Source of the DNA: Bryoerythrophyllum caledonicum
Lineage: Eukaryota; Streptophyta; Bryopsida; Pottiales; Pottiaceae
Assembly: GCA_963971425.1 (NCBI GenBank)
Contig: OZ020514.1
Coordinates: 12,343,218 to 12,407,217, forward strand
Length of the DNA stretch: 64,000 bases
Direction of reading: 5' to 3'
Shown: one piece after another, positions 1-10,999 of the stretch
Numbering within the stretch: the first letter of the stretch is position 1
How the letters are laid out: the number at the start of each line of letters is the position of its first letter
Notes under the pieces: model-generated
Database searches by the model: none
What the model was told of the DNA's origin: nothing
The model's input: only the letters and a program-made list of their open reading frames with translations
Program-made: the position numbers and the translations under genes

Positions 1-213
1 ATGCTTTTATATTGAGGGTAGGAAAATTACGTGAGCATACATCAGTGGAGATCCTTGCACGTCATTGCAAAGATCCACTTCTTCCTTGGGAGATCTAGTT
101 GGAGCTCACTCGTTGTAGTCAAGAGATTGTGGACGCTTTAGATGCTGAGTCCACACTTTTCAATGGACACTTCTACGCCGTTGTTGGCTAGCACTATTCA
201 ATGACAACCACCG

Positions 214-1190
214 AATGAGGGTATTACCCTTGTGGAGTTATTTGCCAGTATCGGTACGGGGCTCGCGGCTATGTTGGAGGCCGAGCTCAAGGTACAACGA
301 TATATCCACGTGGATAGTGGCTTTGCAGCCAACCGTGCCACTCACCACGACATTCAGCGTCTTTTGGCGATGTATCCAGAGCAGTTACCACCTTCTGCGA
401 TTTGAGGGTGTTTTGGCAAGTTGCCACGCGATGTGACGTTGATAAGTGAGGATGATCTTCGTCGGTTAAGTCACGTGGACTTGATGATTGCCGGATGGCC
501 TTGCGAAGGGCATTCACGGGCGAGGAGTGGACGTGGCTTGGATGATCCACGGTCGGGTCTCTTTGCGGATTTGCTCACGCTCAACCAGTGGTGGACTACC
601 GACCAATTGACGCCACCGAGGTATGTTTTTGAGAATGTACCCCCATTGGGGGATACACGGACAAAGGTGCGTGAAGATGGGCATACATCCATCACCTTCT
701 TGGTCCCCCCATGTTTGTTGATGCCGCGGCGTTGGGCTCTTACGCCCATCGGCCACGTTGAATTTGAACCAACATGGCATCATCTGCAACGCTCACCTCT
801 ACACTTGCTCAAGTGCAACGGCCCCTGCGTCGTGAGGTCGATGACATCTTGGACGACTACCGTGTTTCCACGGAGCTTACCAAGTATGATGAGCCACCAT
901 TGGCTGCGGTGAACCGCGTTGGTTTCACTCAAGGGACATTTCCCACATTGATTTCCTATCCGGAGTCTTTTGCCTATAGGGCACGAGGTCTGGATATAAT
1001 TTGGGATTCTACTTCCCAAACTTACGAGGAGCCTTTTGCCAATGAGAAGGAGCGGGAAATGGGCTTTTTGACAAACACCACCGCCACACCGGATCTCTTT
1101 GAGGGCCAACGTTGTTATCTGTTGGGTCAAGCCATTGACCTCAACACTCTTGTTTGGATTTGTGGCCTCTGTTTTGCCGTTCGTGTGATC
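214..1190 (+). pseudogene. C5-cytosine DNA methyltransferase domain (broken), part of the retroelement
   Basis: Seen: a motif I-like VELFASIGTGLAAMLEA near 232-285; a motif IV-like IAGWPCEGHSRARSGRGLDD near 487-545, where the usual target-attacking Cys of the PC pair is present; ENVPPLGD near 630-655; and a C-terminal EREMGFLTNTTATP followed by LLGQAIDLNTLVW near 1050-1155, matching the order of motifs IX-X. The copy is dead: in-frame TGA at 403, a frameshift near 700-711, two TGA codons at 759 and 765 in a segment whose frame-mates read as Trp positions, and another frame change near 1160-1200. Order and spacing of motifs follow the family; subfamily (DNMT3/DRM-like or bacterial-type) cannot be settled by eye. 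Confidence 0.75.
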
Positions 1191-1474
1191 ATCCACACAT
1201 GCTGGAGGCAGACTCTGATGATCAGGGGGCAACAATACCACATCTCACAGAGATCGAGGAAGTAGAGCTGCATTTTTGTTTGAAGAGGCATGCAACTAAG
1301 GAACTTTGTGCTCAATGTGTCTTTGCAGCCTTGGCCGAGGACTTTGGTTGAGAGGATTCTCGAGATGTCTCTCCTCGGTTTTATCAGCACGACACAGAAT
1401 TTCTTGTGGATTCCGTGAGTGAGCGGTCTGGAGGCATGAATGCCCTCTCTGCTACCAAGTAGCAATTACTTGCC

Positions 1475-1963
1475 ATGCCGGTATGCGATGAATCTTCTAC
1501 AGTGAAGGAGACTACGGGGTTTGATGATTGGCCTTTGGGTTTGAGGCCACACCTTAGTGGTGCCGAGGCACAGAGGATACAACTGTTTATACATTCGTAT
1601 CGTAGATTTTTTGCTATTAGTCTCCATGATTTGGAGGACTATAGAAACAAGCCCATTCACATGCACTTGAAAAACAAGCACCTAATCTTTTGACGACCAT
1701 ACAAGCTCAGTCTTTCAGAGAAAGCTGAGGTTCAAACTCGTTGTTACGAGTTGTTGACTGCCAGCTTGATTGAGCTCTCGAATGGCAAGTACGCTTGTGC
1801 TACGGTTATGCCATCGAAGAAGCATATCTCTGGCTACTGGACGGAGAAGCGGATGTGTGGAGATTATAGGCCAGTTAATTGTAAGACCAAGTCAGACCGG
1901 TATCCCATGCCTACGCCAGAGGAGTTATTTGATGCGGTGGGCTAAGCTAGAGTATTTAGTACC
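1475..1963 (+). pseudogene. Ty3/gypsy reverse transcriptase, N-terminal fragment
   Basis: The frame contains RPYKLSLSEKAEV, then MCGDYRPVNCKTKSDRYPMP and EELFDAVG followed, after a stop, by ARVFST. This is the standard order of the fingers region and the approach to motif A of Ty3/gypsy RT. A TGA at 1691 and a TAA at 1943 interrupt it. Motifs with the catalytic YxDD are missing, so the fragment is inactive. It lies in the same frame as the linker after the methyltransferase domain, which is the main evidence that the two belonged to one polyprotein. Confidence 0.85.
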
Positions 1964-2013
1964 TAGGAAATTTTGGTGTGCGATAGACTCATTCGATGTT
2001 GTGCAACTAGTAT

Positions 2014-2212
2014 TGGTGGACGGGCATGTATCAGCATGTTGCCACATATGTTTCTCAATGCGAAGTATATGATCAGATTTGATCCAACTTCAATACCTTG
2101 TCACCGCAATTGCAACCTTTGTCCATTATGGGGCTAGGATATCGGTGGTCTTTAGACTTTGTTGGTCCACTTGTCATGCCTTCACGCGAAGCGAAGTATG
2201 TCTTTGGTGACC
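2014..2212 (+). pseudogene. Ty3/gypsy integrase, zinc-binding and core start
   Basis: The frame reads WWTGMYQHVATYVSQCEVYD and, after a TGA, LQPLSIMGLGYRWSLDFVGP. This fits the H2C2 zinc-binding region, with the last Cys replaced by Tyr, followed by the start of the integrase core (WSLDFxGP, bearing the first catalytic Asp). The rest of the core is absent. Downstream, 2213-2560 is purine-rich sequence with many GAGCTTGG-like steps and no recognisable domain. Confidence 0.8.
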
Positions 2213-2688
2213 GAGTTCTGCCCCTAACCAGTGGTCTACAATCCAAAACTAGTACCCTAGGATTTCACGAGGAAGGCGACAAGCACGGTAGCTTGCAGTT
2301 CGGAAGCCGAGAACAAAGAGCTAGGAAGCTCGAGGGCAACAACAAGGAGAAACTTGAGAAGAGTAAGGAGAGCTTGAGTGAGATTTGAAGAACTCGGGAG
2401 CTTGGAGGTACTAGATAGTCCGAGGGGAGCTGGGAGGCTTGAGAGCTTGGGTGAGCTCAGGTGGAGCTCGAGCAAGAGGTGGAGCTTGGACACCGCGAGA
2501 GGAAGGTGAAGTTTGGAACTCGAGACTTTGGGAGCTCCAATGTTTTAAGCACTCCCCGTTATTAAGTAGGCGCACATGGCCCCGGACATGGACCCCCTTC
2601 AATTTGTCGGGTTGAACCAATCTGGGATTTGAGGGATGAGATTCCAATATCTTTGGATTCCAATTTGGGATTTCAGGAACCAGGCTGA

Positions 2689-2950
2689 TAGGGCTCGTCG
2701 GGCCGTGATTGGGCTTGGGCACGGAGCAATAAGCAGGCGCACATGCTAGTTGAATGGCTAGATTTTGACCTCTATCTGGTCATTGGAATCCCAGATTGGA
2801 CAAATCCTGGATTGGAACCCCTTCAATTTGTCGGGTTGAACCAATCCGGGATTCCATGGACCAAATGGAGGTCGAAATCCAGCCATACGGCTGGCATGTG
2901 CACCTGCTTATTGCTCCTCGCCCAAGCCCAATCATGGCCCGACTAGCCCT
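2689..2950. repeat. Long inverted repeat (foldback)
   Basis: The sequence from 2689 to about 2812 reappears as its reverse complement from about 2840 to 2950 with few mismatches. Both arms contain the GCAATAAGCAGGCGCACATG-like stretch and the TGGCTAGATTTTGACCTC-like stretch. A related partial copy lies at about 2560-2660. It is a short foldback or MITE of unknown superfamily; no coding sequence. Confidence 0.8.
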
Positions 2951-4069
2951 TCCCCGCCGTGCAACACCGTAATCATTCTAGGGTTTTGAGTTTGGTCTTG
3001 TTTTTTAACTAATGCCCTGATTGATGTGTTTGTAGGCTAACCAAACAGGCAACCAATGCTGGCTAATTCTTGCCCGGTGGGCATGAACTTGGTGGTGGAA
3101 TGAACAGACACTTTATTCACGCCAGGCCCCTTTGGGGACCGACGTTCTTCTTCTTCAATCATCACAAGCAATGTGCATCATAGATTGTTGTGAGCAGAGA
3201 TAGTATTAACACAGCCGCCGAAATCAACAAGCTCCTCAGAATGGTGTTCTTCTCCTCTTGAATTGCAGAACTGTAAGAATTTACAAAATTTATTAGTTTT
3301 GTAAGGCCAAAATCTAACACCAAGTGAAGTAAAGGCTGTTGATCCTTTAAATGTGGGGAAGAAGGAATTTATTTTCATCAGCCAGCACTGGTTGCCACTG
3401 TGCGTAGAGATTCACCTCAGGAGCCTAATATCACAAACAACGATCCACATCATGATTTTTTGCCTCTAGATGTCAACTCAGCAAATGAAATTTTGAACAA
3501 TATATATCTCCTTCCAAGGAACATGAGTTGCAGAATCCATTAGTGTATGGACTAATTAATGATACCGATGTATAGCCCCAAGCAAAAGACTCCTCAAAAC
3601 TATTGCTTAACCACTACATCTGATACAAGGAATGCACATGGCGACATTGATCAGAACTCACCCGGGCTTTGTGATATTTATCTTCCTCAATACATCAATT
3701 AAAACCTTCGCATATGCTCTGAAGTGTTATGCTACTAGTCTGATTATTACTTGCAGGAAGATATGAAAACACCAAAGAGCAGTATCCTTGTTGCAGAACC
3801 CCTCACGATGTTGTCTCCTCATAATATCCCTGTTGCTCCCGCAAAAATCACATCGAGAGAACAAACTCTTCGCCAACGATAAGGAATACCGTCCGGATGC
3901 GCGAAAAAGCAAATGCCGTCACGATAGGACACCGCGAGCCCTCACACGGGCGCCTCCGCATCGCAGAACAACACCGACAGGTCCACGCCAACCCGGCGGA
4001 ACAAGATGTCCTTCGCCTCGCGACCAGCCTCCGTCGGACGCTGCTGCTAATGCGCCTCAGCGTCTCCCT
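2951..4069. other. Intergenic, repeat fragments
   Basis: No supported gene. 3050-3180 matches pieces at 13435-13600 and 39215-39360 (a GTGGTGGAATGAACAGACAC-like box followed by TTTATTCACGC) and may be LTR debris. About 3285-3375 resembles the interior of the TTAA-flanked family A. 3850-4069 is GC-rich and open on the minus strand but shows no recognisable domain. Confidence 0.5.
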
Positions 4070-4420
4070 CATGGCACCAAACCCTAGCCTAAACACACAA
4101 TGTGTGTCTCGCTCGCTTCAAACTTCGCGGCGATGGTCTCGTGAACGACGACATAAACCCGTCAGTGTATCTGAAGCCGATCATATCTAACGGCAGAAGC
4201 AGATTCGTAGTGTTGGATCTAGGAAATGAGAACTTACTATCGGTTCTGTGTGCACTGATGGTTTTTCATACGCAGTCATGTCTGTGTGCAAACCCTCGTG
4301 AAGCCTATCAGCGTGAACGACGTCTAGAGGAAAGTTTCGTTCGTCTGCTACGGCTCGTCTGCCCAGGCGACGAAGGACTGCTTATTCGTTCGTTGAAAAG
4401 AATTTCGTCTGGGCCAAGCT
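4070..4420. repeat. Dispersed repeat, inverted copy at 35130-35480
   Basis: The stretch reads, with scattered mismatches, as the reverse complement of 35130-35480. Shared landmarks are ACCAAACCCTAGCCTAA, a run around GACGACGAyATAAACCCGT, TTCTGTGTGCACTGA and GAACGACGTCTA. Both copies lie just outside a start codon (CNNM here; the 35492 exon there). Nature unknown: transposon, or segmental duplication of a promoter region. Confidence 0.7.
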
Positions 4421-4656
4421 TCGTTCCTATCGTTCGTACCAAGGTGTCGAAGCCAGGTTTAAAGTGCATTCTTAGAATGATGAAGGATGTGCATATGAAG
4501 TTTTCCCTGCTTGACATTGTAGGGTTTTTCTCTTTGTATCAGATTGTTTCTAGCGAACTTATCAAGGAAGAAAGTGATCACCTGATGCGGTTTAGTGATT
4601 AGAAATCTTGATAGAAATCCCAGCAGTATTCTAGTTGTCTGGTGATATCCAGGAAG

Positions 4657-7600
4657 ATGGCACACATAGAGCCAGGAACACCGACTTTCTATGTGTACAT
4701 ACTGATCGTGATTGGATTGGTGCTGTTTGCCGGCTTGATGTCTGGTCTTACCCTGGGTTTGATGTCGCTCAGCTTGGTTGACCTCGAGGTTCTCCAGAAA
4801 TCTGGAACGGACGTCGACCGAAAACATGCAGGTATGTATGTTCTATTATTTTACTCTTTCTTAGTTTTATGATCTGCGGGATTTGCGTTTCCAACCATGA
4901 TTTGTGTTGTTTCAGGGAAAATACTTCCTGTGGTGAGAAAGCAGCACCTGCTGCTCTGTACTCTATTGATTGGAAATGCCCTGGCCATGGAGGTATGCTG
5001 GAAATAGATTTATCTGGCTGATGATGAGATGGAATTTCTACGTCTGTAGTTAATCAAGACCTTGCCTCTGTAGTTTATCAATTATATTGTGATTTAGTAT
5101 ATATAGTGAGAAATATGCTTTGGTCATGGCTGGATATAATTTTTTATTTAATATTCAGTGTTCCTATGTACAGGCACTACCAATTTTCCTGGATTCGTTA
5201 GTGGAGGCCTGGGCTGCAATCCTTATTTCTGTCACCTTGATTCTTCTATTTGGCGAAGTAAGCACACATTACTTTAAACTGTTTGGGTGTGAATGCATAT
5301 CTTAGTTGCACATAATCTATAGGTCAAAGTCATTTGTTAAACTATGCCTCAAATTTAGCTCCTGCTTTATCTGATTACGAAACTACGCTGGGTTGTCTTG
5401 AGTAATTATGTCAATGCTCTGAAACCTTTGAATGATTCACATAATTCTTGAAAAGTTATGCAAAAAAACGTACTATGACGGTCAAGTGGAATATGTTGAG
5501 AGGTGATATTTGGGTTGTATGATTGGTATCTATCTGGCTAATATGTTTTCATGGTTTCTTCGCTGGTGATCTCAGATCATACCTCAAGCTGTTTGCTCAC
5601 GATATGGATTAGCTGTTGGATCTGCCATGTCTCCAGTCGTGCGCATACTTCTTGTGGTTTTCTTCCCAGTCTCATATCCGATCAGCAAGGTAATTCTCCC
5701 GAGTACACTAAACCCTAAACCCGAAACCCTAAACCTAGGTGGCATCTCATGTGGATTTCTACTTATTGATTCCTTCTTTTGCACCAACCACCATAACATA
5801 ATATCCTTTTATTCTGCTAAAGAGATGTGCAAAGTATGGAAGGTCATATTTCACCTGTTTGCATGCTTTTTCTCTTCAGAATTTAGTATGCGGACACTTG
5901 GGTAATATGGTTGGAAGGTCCCCTATAAAGTGCTTTACATCGTGTTACTTCCGGTTTAATCTGGTTTCTGACAATTGTTTACATTGTTTTCATTGTACAG
6001 CTACTTGATGCTATTCTCGGAAAAAGGCACGGCTCTCTCTTCAGGCGATCCGAGTTGAAGACACTTGTGGATTTTCATGGGGATGAGGTACTGGCTTTAT
6101 TACTTTTTCAGAAGAATTCTAACAAAATTTGATCACTTTTGACGGGAAGGTCTACTGATAAAGGTTATCAGTACGTGCTCATTTACTGGTCTTTGCATGG
6201 TTTGCAATGTGTACTAGATATCTTTGCATGAGGTACTCCACTGCATGCCACTGATAGTAGTTGAAAGTGTATTGACGAGTTCAGATGTCCCATCAATTGT
6301 TTTCAGGCTGGAAAAGGTGGAGAGTTAACTCATGACGAAACTACAATTATAGCTGGAGCGCTGGAGTTGACAGAGAAGACTGCTTCACAAGCAATGACTC
6401 TGATTGAGGATGTTTTTGCTTTAAATGTGGACGACAAACTTGATATGTGAGTTATCTTTTCACCTTCTGACCATTAAACTTGATATGTGAGCTATATGCA
6501 GTGCACTTATCAGTCTTTTGTCATTATTTTGAACTTCTAGTAGGTGGTGGTGATTAAGAGTGCTACAAAAGAGCATGTTATGTGTAAAAATTCCTACTTA
6601 CAAATTCTTTATTGGTGATTCAGGGAGACTATGAGAACTGTCATGGCAACAGGGCACAGCAGGATTCCTGTGTATGCGGGTGAAAAAAACAACATAGTCG
6701 GTCTACTACTTGTGAGTAAATTCAACAAAAACCATGTCATTGACAGTTTAATCCTTCCGCCCCTCTACTGCTACAGATTTGAAGTTCATAATTCAAGTTA
6801 ATGATTAATCCAGCCGCATGTTAAATGTGTAACACTTGTTAATGGTTTTTTAGGTGTGGCGATCACTATGTGCAGGTTAAGAACTTGTTGACCCTGCCTC
6901 CTCAAGATGCGACACCAGTGCGAAATTGCACCATCAGGAAGATCCCCAGGTACAACTTTAGCTGTATTTCCTTCACAATCTAATCAGCCAGCCAGCTCTT
7001 AGGATCATACAAAACAGCTCGTGAATAACTCGTCAAGTTTATTTATTCACAAACTGGTTCTGTCTTATTTAATTGTGGATTATGTAGGCAAACTTACGCC
7101 TAATTTATCCTGGAACTTGTTCAGGGTGCCCGAAAGTGCGCCGTTGTACGACATTTTAAATGAATTTCAGAAAGGTCATAGTCATATGGCCGTGGTTGTG
7201 AAGTACAATAAGGAGAAGAGCGAATCACTACACGAAGCTGGCCGCACGACAAGGCAACTATTAAGGAAACGCAGCAGCAGCTTGTCAGTTGATGCCGCAT
7301 TATCACGTGGTAAGCACAGCTTAGTCCATTCTGAGATACACCACCTTAAACTTTGACAGACAGAGATTTGTTTTTCAGCATAGACTGATTGGTTACGAAA
7401 AATGCTCTTTATTACCTGCAGGTGTGGGGTCTCAGAATATTGTAGTAGTTGAAATACCAGAAGATTCGACTGATGGAGGTGGTGGAAATAAAAAACCGGC
7501 CATCGTAAAACTTAATGACGAAGGTACTCGGGGTCAGCTTCTTTCACAGCGGTCGTCCAAGAAGTGGGTGAATTCTGTAGATCGAGATGTCTTAGACATT

Positions 7601-8174
7601 CGGGATGGCTATCTACCAAGCTACGCCAACGACGAGGTAGTCGTAGGCATCATCACCATGGAGGATCTCATTGAAGAACTTTTACAGGTATGAAAATTTC
7701 TTCATTCTTTTATAATGCAAATACTTGATGTATGTAAGTATCGAACTTGTGAGCAGACAAAGAGCATTCAGCACTTGTGTGGATAGTTTGCTTCGTTACT
7801 GACTACATTAATTTTTAATTGATAATCAGGAGGAGATTCTGGATGAAACGGACGAGTATGTGGATATACACAATAAGTAAGTCCTGTTTGTCCTCTTTAC
7901 CTTTCATGTTGGAAGTTTGAACTTATCGGAGTTCTTTTTAAGCTGTAAGTAATATCTAGATATGGAAGTAACGTGTATTTGCAGGTTCTCAAGTAGTATG
8001 TTTCAAGTAAGTCTTTTATTGTTCGACGGTTGGTGATGTGAATTATGTGCAAAATATTGTGGTGACGTCTGTGTCTTGTTTGGTCTAATTCCTTTGACAT
8101 ATCTGCAGGATAAGAGTTCAAATGCTTCCACCATTTTCACCAGTTTCCTTGGCTTCAAGCTCCAAGAAGATTGA
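4657..8174 (+). CDS. CNNM/DUF21-type membrane protein with CBS domains
   Basis: Spliced from 13 exons: 4657-4831, 4916-4992, 5174-5257, 5576-5689, 6001-6087, 6307-6446, 6624-6711, 6876-6949, 7125-7309, 7422-7687, 7830-7876, 7985-8006, 8109-8174. All introns are GT-AG and the sum, 1425 nt, gives 474 aa in frame. The N-terminal third is the DUF21 transmembrane domain: helices include [29 protein letters not shown], and the stretch ending [14 protein letters not shown] pair follows, with [12 protein letters not shown] near residue 230 and [20 protein letters not shown] near 425. Known for the family: CNNM/CorC proteins move or sense Mg2+ and other divalent cations; plant members are little studied, probably vacuolar or plasma membrane. 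Start chosen at 4657 because it directly precedes the first helix; a GTG at 4642 is not credible. The 22-nt exon 12 is unusually small. A telomere-like CCCTAAACCCGAAACCCTAAA tract lies in intron 4 near 5705. Confidence 0.93.
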
Positions 8175-8799
8175 AGATTAGCGGCATACGAGGAATTTTT
8201 TAATGGATGGATCTTGGTGCTTTTGAAGTTTAAAGAGTTAAGAATCGGGTACTGTATATAGAGAAAAACTAGAGAGTCGGATAAGCTATCAACTTCTTTG
8301 CGATCGTTCTGCTTTACTTTATTTCTTTCTCAAATTTAGTACTTTACTACTTTAGTATATGATTTTGTTGGCAAATATGGTAAGGCCAGCCCGTTTTGCA
8401 TACTAATCAGTTGTCTACTACCTGAAATAGAATAGGAATATTTCTGAGGGGAAAAAATAGAATATGAACTAAAACTATTATTTTGTTGATATTTTATTCT
8501 ATAGAGACCATTTTTATGATTTTGCTTAATTGGCGATTTTATTAAAAAAAATCAAAGTGAATCTTATCTTTAAAAGAAACTTAATTATGGTGTAATCAAT
8601 GACAACCTTGCTATCTATGTATAATAGACTAGAAAGCCATACAAATGCAATACTTACATAAAATACCAACATTTATATAATTGCAATGAAACGGCTTCAA
8701 ATACAATGACTTGTTATATTTCAAAAAAAAACTTCACAAATTAGAAATGTATTTGTAAAATACCATTGGAAAAGGTAGATTTTTTTTTTAAAGTATTGA
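8175..8799. other. Intergenic, AT-rich
   Basis: 3' flank of the CNNM gene. No ORF of note. AT-rich, with short poly-A runs; nothing else recognised. Confidence 0.5.
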
Positions 8800-8936
8800 T
8801 TACGTCTCTTTAAGTTTTATATGAAAAATATGAAATCACTTGGGCTGAAATTGTAATTTTGTTGACAATCATTGAAAAAAGAAGTGAATAATTCTTTCCT
8901 CTCTCCAAATTTGTGCATTGCTTAACCTTTCAATCC
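8800..8936. repeat. TIR family C, truncated copy
   Basis: Contains the family C interior (AAAATATGAAATCACTTGGG, then CTCTCCAAATTTGTGCATTG) but lacks both GTAAGCCCCC-type ends. It abuts the family B element to the right. Confidence 0.7.
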
Positions 8937-9233
8937 TTTAAGGCCGATTGACCATATACGGGTTATTTTCACACAATAATCTTTGTAGAAATTTCCTCAA
9001 AGGAAAAATAGACCATGAGTTAGAGGTGGAGGAAGGTGGGCATCTCTTGAGACCATCGCCACCGCAATCAATGCAAGCATGGCCAAGCTACGGTGATTTC
9101 CGTGAAATGAGTTCTTAGATTTCCATGCAAAAATGTATCCATTGCGTAAATGCCACTGTGCATGAATTAGAACACTCGTAGATCCTCACAGGCCGAAACA
9201 ACTCATCGGCCTTAAAGGGTTAAAGATGAGAGG
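8937..9233. mobile_element. TIR family B MITE
   Basis: About 300 bp. Ends read CCTTTAAGGCCGATTGACC on the left and, as reverse complement, CCCTTTAAGGCCGATGAG on the right, followed by TTAA. The interior (GGAGGAAGGTGGGCATCT, ACACTCGTAGATCCTC) recurs at 29195-29785 and 42598-42880. No coding sequence. Confidence 0.75.
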
Positions 9234-10009
9234 CTTACAGGTGGTCACTTTTGGAGAAATTTGCAAATTGGTGGATCAACACTTCATGATCCTTTCAGTG
9301 TCGCCTTCTGTCAACTTTTCCCGGCATTTCCAAGCTTAGATTAGCCCCTCCACCACTGCTCCAACAGTAGTAACTTATGTGGCGCCGGGAAAAACAAACA
9401 AGCTCATATGGTGGCACTAATTTCCCAAACTCTTGAAGCCTGTGTTCATGAACCCACTGATTTGCACGGACAGTGTAACTTCTGTAACACGGAATGTTTT
9501 CAGATGTGATTTACTTGTAGATGGACGATGTGCTATTATTTGTGGTTCATTTTTAGTGTACAGTGTTGAAAGTTAGTAACCTACCACTGCAGAGCAACAC
9601 ATTGCAGTGTGGTTGATGCATGTGTCATGTCTATGCTCAGTCTTGGCTGACACATCCACGTAGTAATGAATCAACGGTCATCAGAGTCATGCACATGCAG
9701 CGTGGGCCATGTGGATGCCATCCACTTCATTTACAGTACTGTACTATACAACTAAAGCAAGCCAAGAGATTAAAGCAAGCCAAGAGGAATATGGTGCTAG
9801 ACCGTATGAGATTTATAAACCGGAAGAAAGAGAGCATGAGGAAGTTCATATCCCTTTTTCTTTTTTTCTGCTCCAATGAATTGCTTGGCAATCAATGCTC
9901 TTGGGCCCTACCCCATGCAAGCTAAAGCTCCCCCCCTTAGAACCCTAAGTTCTCAAAGAGTTGACTAATGTTCCCCCACACCTTTCCCAAGCCAAGCCAC
10001 CATGTGCAT
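9234..10009. repeat. Intergenic plus dispersed repeat F
   Basis: 9234-9755 shows nothing recognisable. About 9756-10009 belongs to a dispersed repeat marked by a GAGATTTATAAAxxGxAGAA box, then AGAGAGCATGAGGAA, TTCTTTTTCTGC, GGGCCCTACCCCATGCAAGC and CTTTCCCAAGCCAAG. Related pieces lie at 13745-13870, 19955-20100, 20525-20647 plus 21580-21700, and 47292-47880. A possible LTR or promoter-bearing repeat; identity unknown. Confidence 0.5.
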
Positions 10010-10783
10010 GGGGAGAGCGGGCACGTCGGGCAACTCCAAAAACTTTTGATAGGACACTATGTTGAATTTGAAATTTTCAATATCAGCTAATAATATGATT
10101 TCCTTACATAGTGTCCAAAACCATCTCTTGTCTTTAGCGAAAAAATGCATATGAATCTAGGTCTAATATTTCCACACATTATCGCACATTGTTGTTGGGC
10201 AAGGTACTCAAAAAAACTTCTTTTTTTTCACATAAAACTTCGAGATCATCATATTTTTAACTTTTGATTTTTTCAACAGCATTATGTGGTGTAAACCTTG
10301 TTGTTGACCATTCGGATTCTCCTCAAAAAAAATTAAAAAATTCCCAAAAAAAAATATAAGGCAAATTGTAAATTTTTTAACCTCCACTCCTTGTGTAATT
10401 TTATTGAATATGCTACACCCTTTCTCTACCTCTAAAAATTGGAGTACAAGGAACTAATATCACGCTTAACATGATGGAAATGAATTTAGACCTTGTGTAG
10501 TTCGAAAATTTGACACCAAGTGTAGTCAAAGTGTGTTGATATACTAAATGCAGGGAAGAAAATGGACCCGTTTCTCAACTTCAAATACTATGATATTACA
10601 ATCTGTGCAGTCATTATGTTTTAGGTCAGTTACTTAATAAGCCTTAATTGAGATCCTACGGTTGAACTAGAAGTTAAAAAATTGTTTCGTCCTTACTCAT
10701 TGCACTAAAACAAGCAGTTTTGAAGTATTTTTGGTGTGAAATTGTCAAAGAAATTTAGGAATAACCTTTAACCTTTTAAGCTC
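10010..10783. mobile_element. TIR family A, 5'-truncated copy
   Basis: Shares the interior of the complete family A copies, for example the TTTTGxTAGGACACTAT box, ATCxxCTTGTCTTTxGxGAA, and ACACCAAGTGTAGTCAAAG with GCAGGGAAGAAAATGGA. The CCCCTAAAGG end is not clear on either side. No coding sequence. Confidence 0.65.
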
Positions 10784-10857
10784 TAACGACCATATATGGA
10801 TCGGTTTGGCACAAGAACCTCTAGAGCAAGTGCTACAAGCCATCTTGAAGGAACAAA

Positions 10858-10934
10858 TAGAAGAAGAAGAAGAAGAAGAAGAAGAAAAAGAAGAAGAATG
10901 TTAATAATAATATTAATATTAATAGGGAGAAGAA

Positions 10935-10976
<42 letters not shown>

Positions 10977-10992
10977 TAATAGGGAGAGAAGA
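10858..10992. repeat. Microsatellite: GAA then AAT runs
   Basis: Imperfect (GAA)n from about 10858 to 10898 followed by (AAT)n to about 10980. Just upstream, 10784-10857 looks like the start of a family B element into which the repeat has expanded. Confidence 0.9.
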
Positions 10993-10999
10993 ATTATTA

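Larger units (their letters stand above)
1..2250 (+). mobile_element. Decayed Ty3/gypsy-type retroelement carrying a DNA methyltransferase domain
   Basis: The left edge lies outside the window. Reading left to right there is a C5-cytosine methyltransferase-like domain, a linker, the first part of a Ty3/gypsy reverse transcriptase and then an integrase zinc-finger and core start. From about 1154 to 1963 the linker and RT share one frame, broken by stops at 1349, 1460, 1691 and 1943. RT breaks off near 1963 and the next recognisable sequence is integrase at 2014, so most of RT and all of RNase H are deleted. Several stops are TGA where CGA (Arg) or TGG (Trp) is expected, as deamination of methylated cytosine would produce. 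No LTR was identified. Confidence 0.8.

Noticed and set aside
3848-4096. GC-rich minus-strand frame of 82 codons
   Set aside because: Arg/Cys/Ser-rich without a domain; two frames are about equally open. It may be a remnant of a first exon opposite the CNNM promoter, but nothing supports a product.
5705-5740. Interstitial telomere as a sign of chromosome fusion
   Set aside because: Only about three degenerate CCCTAAA units in a CNNM intron, and a similar short run at 58430; these are ordinary teloboxes, far too short for a fusion scar.
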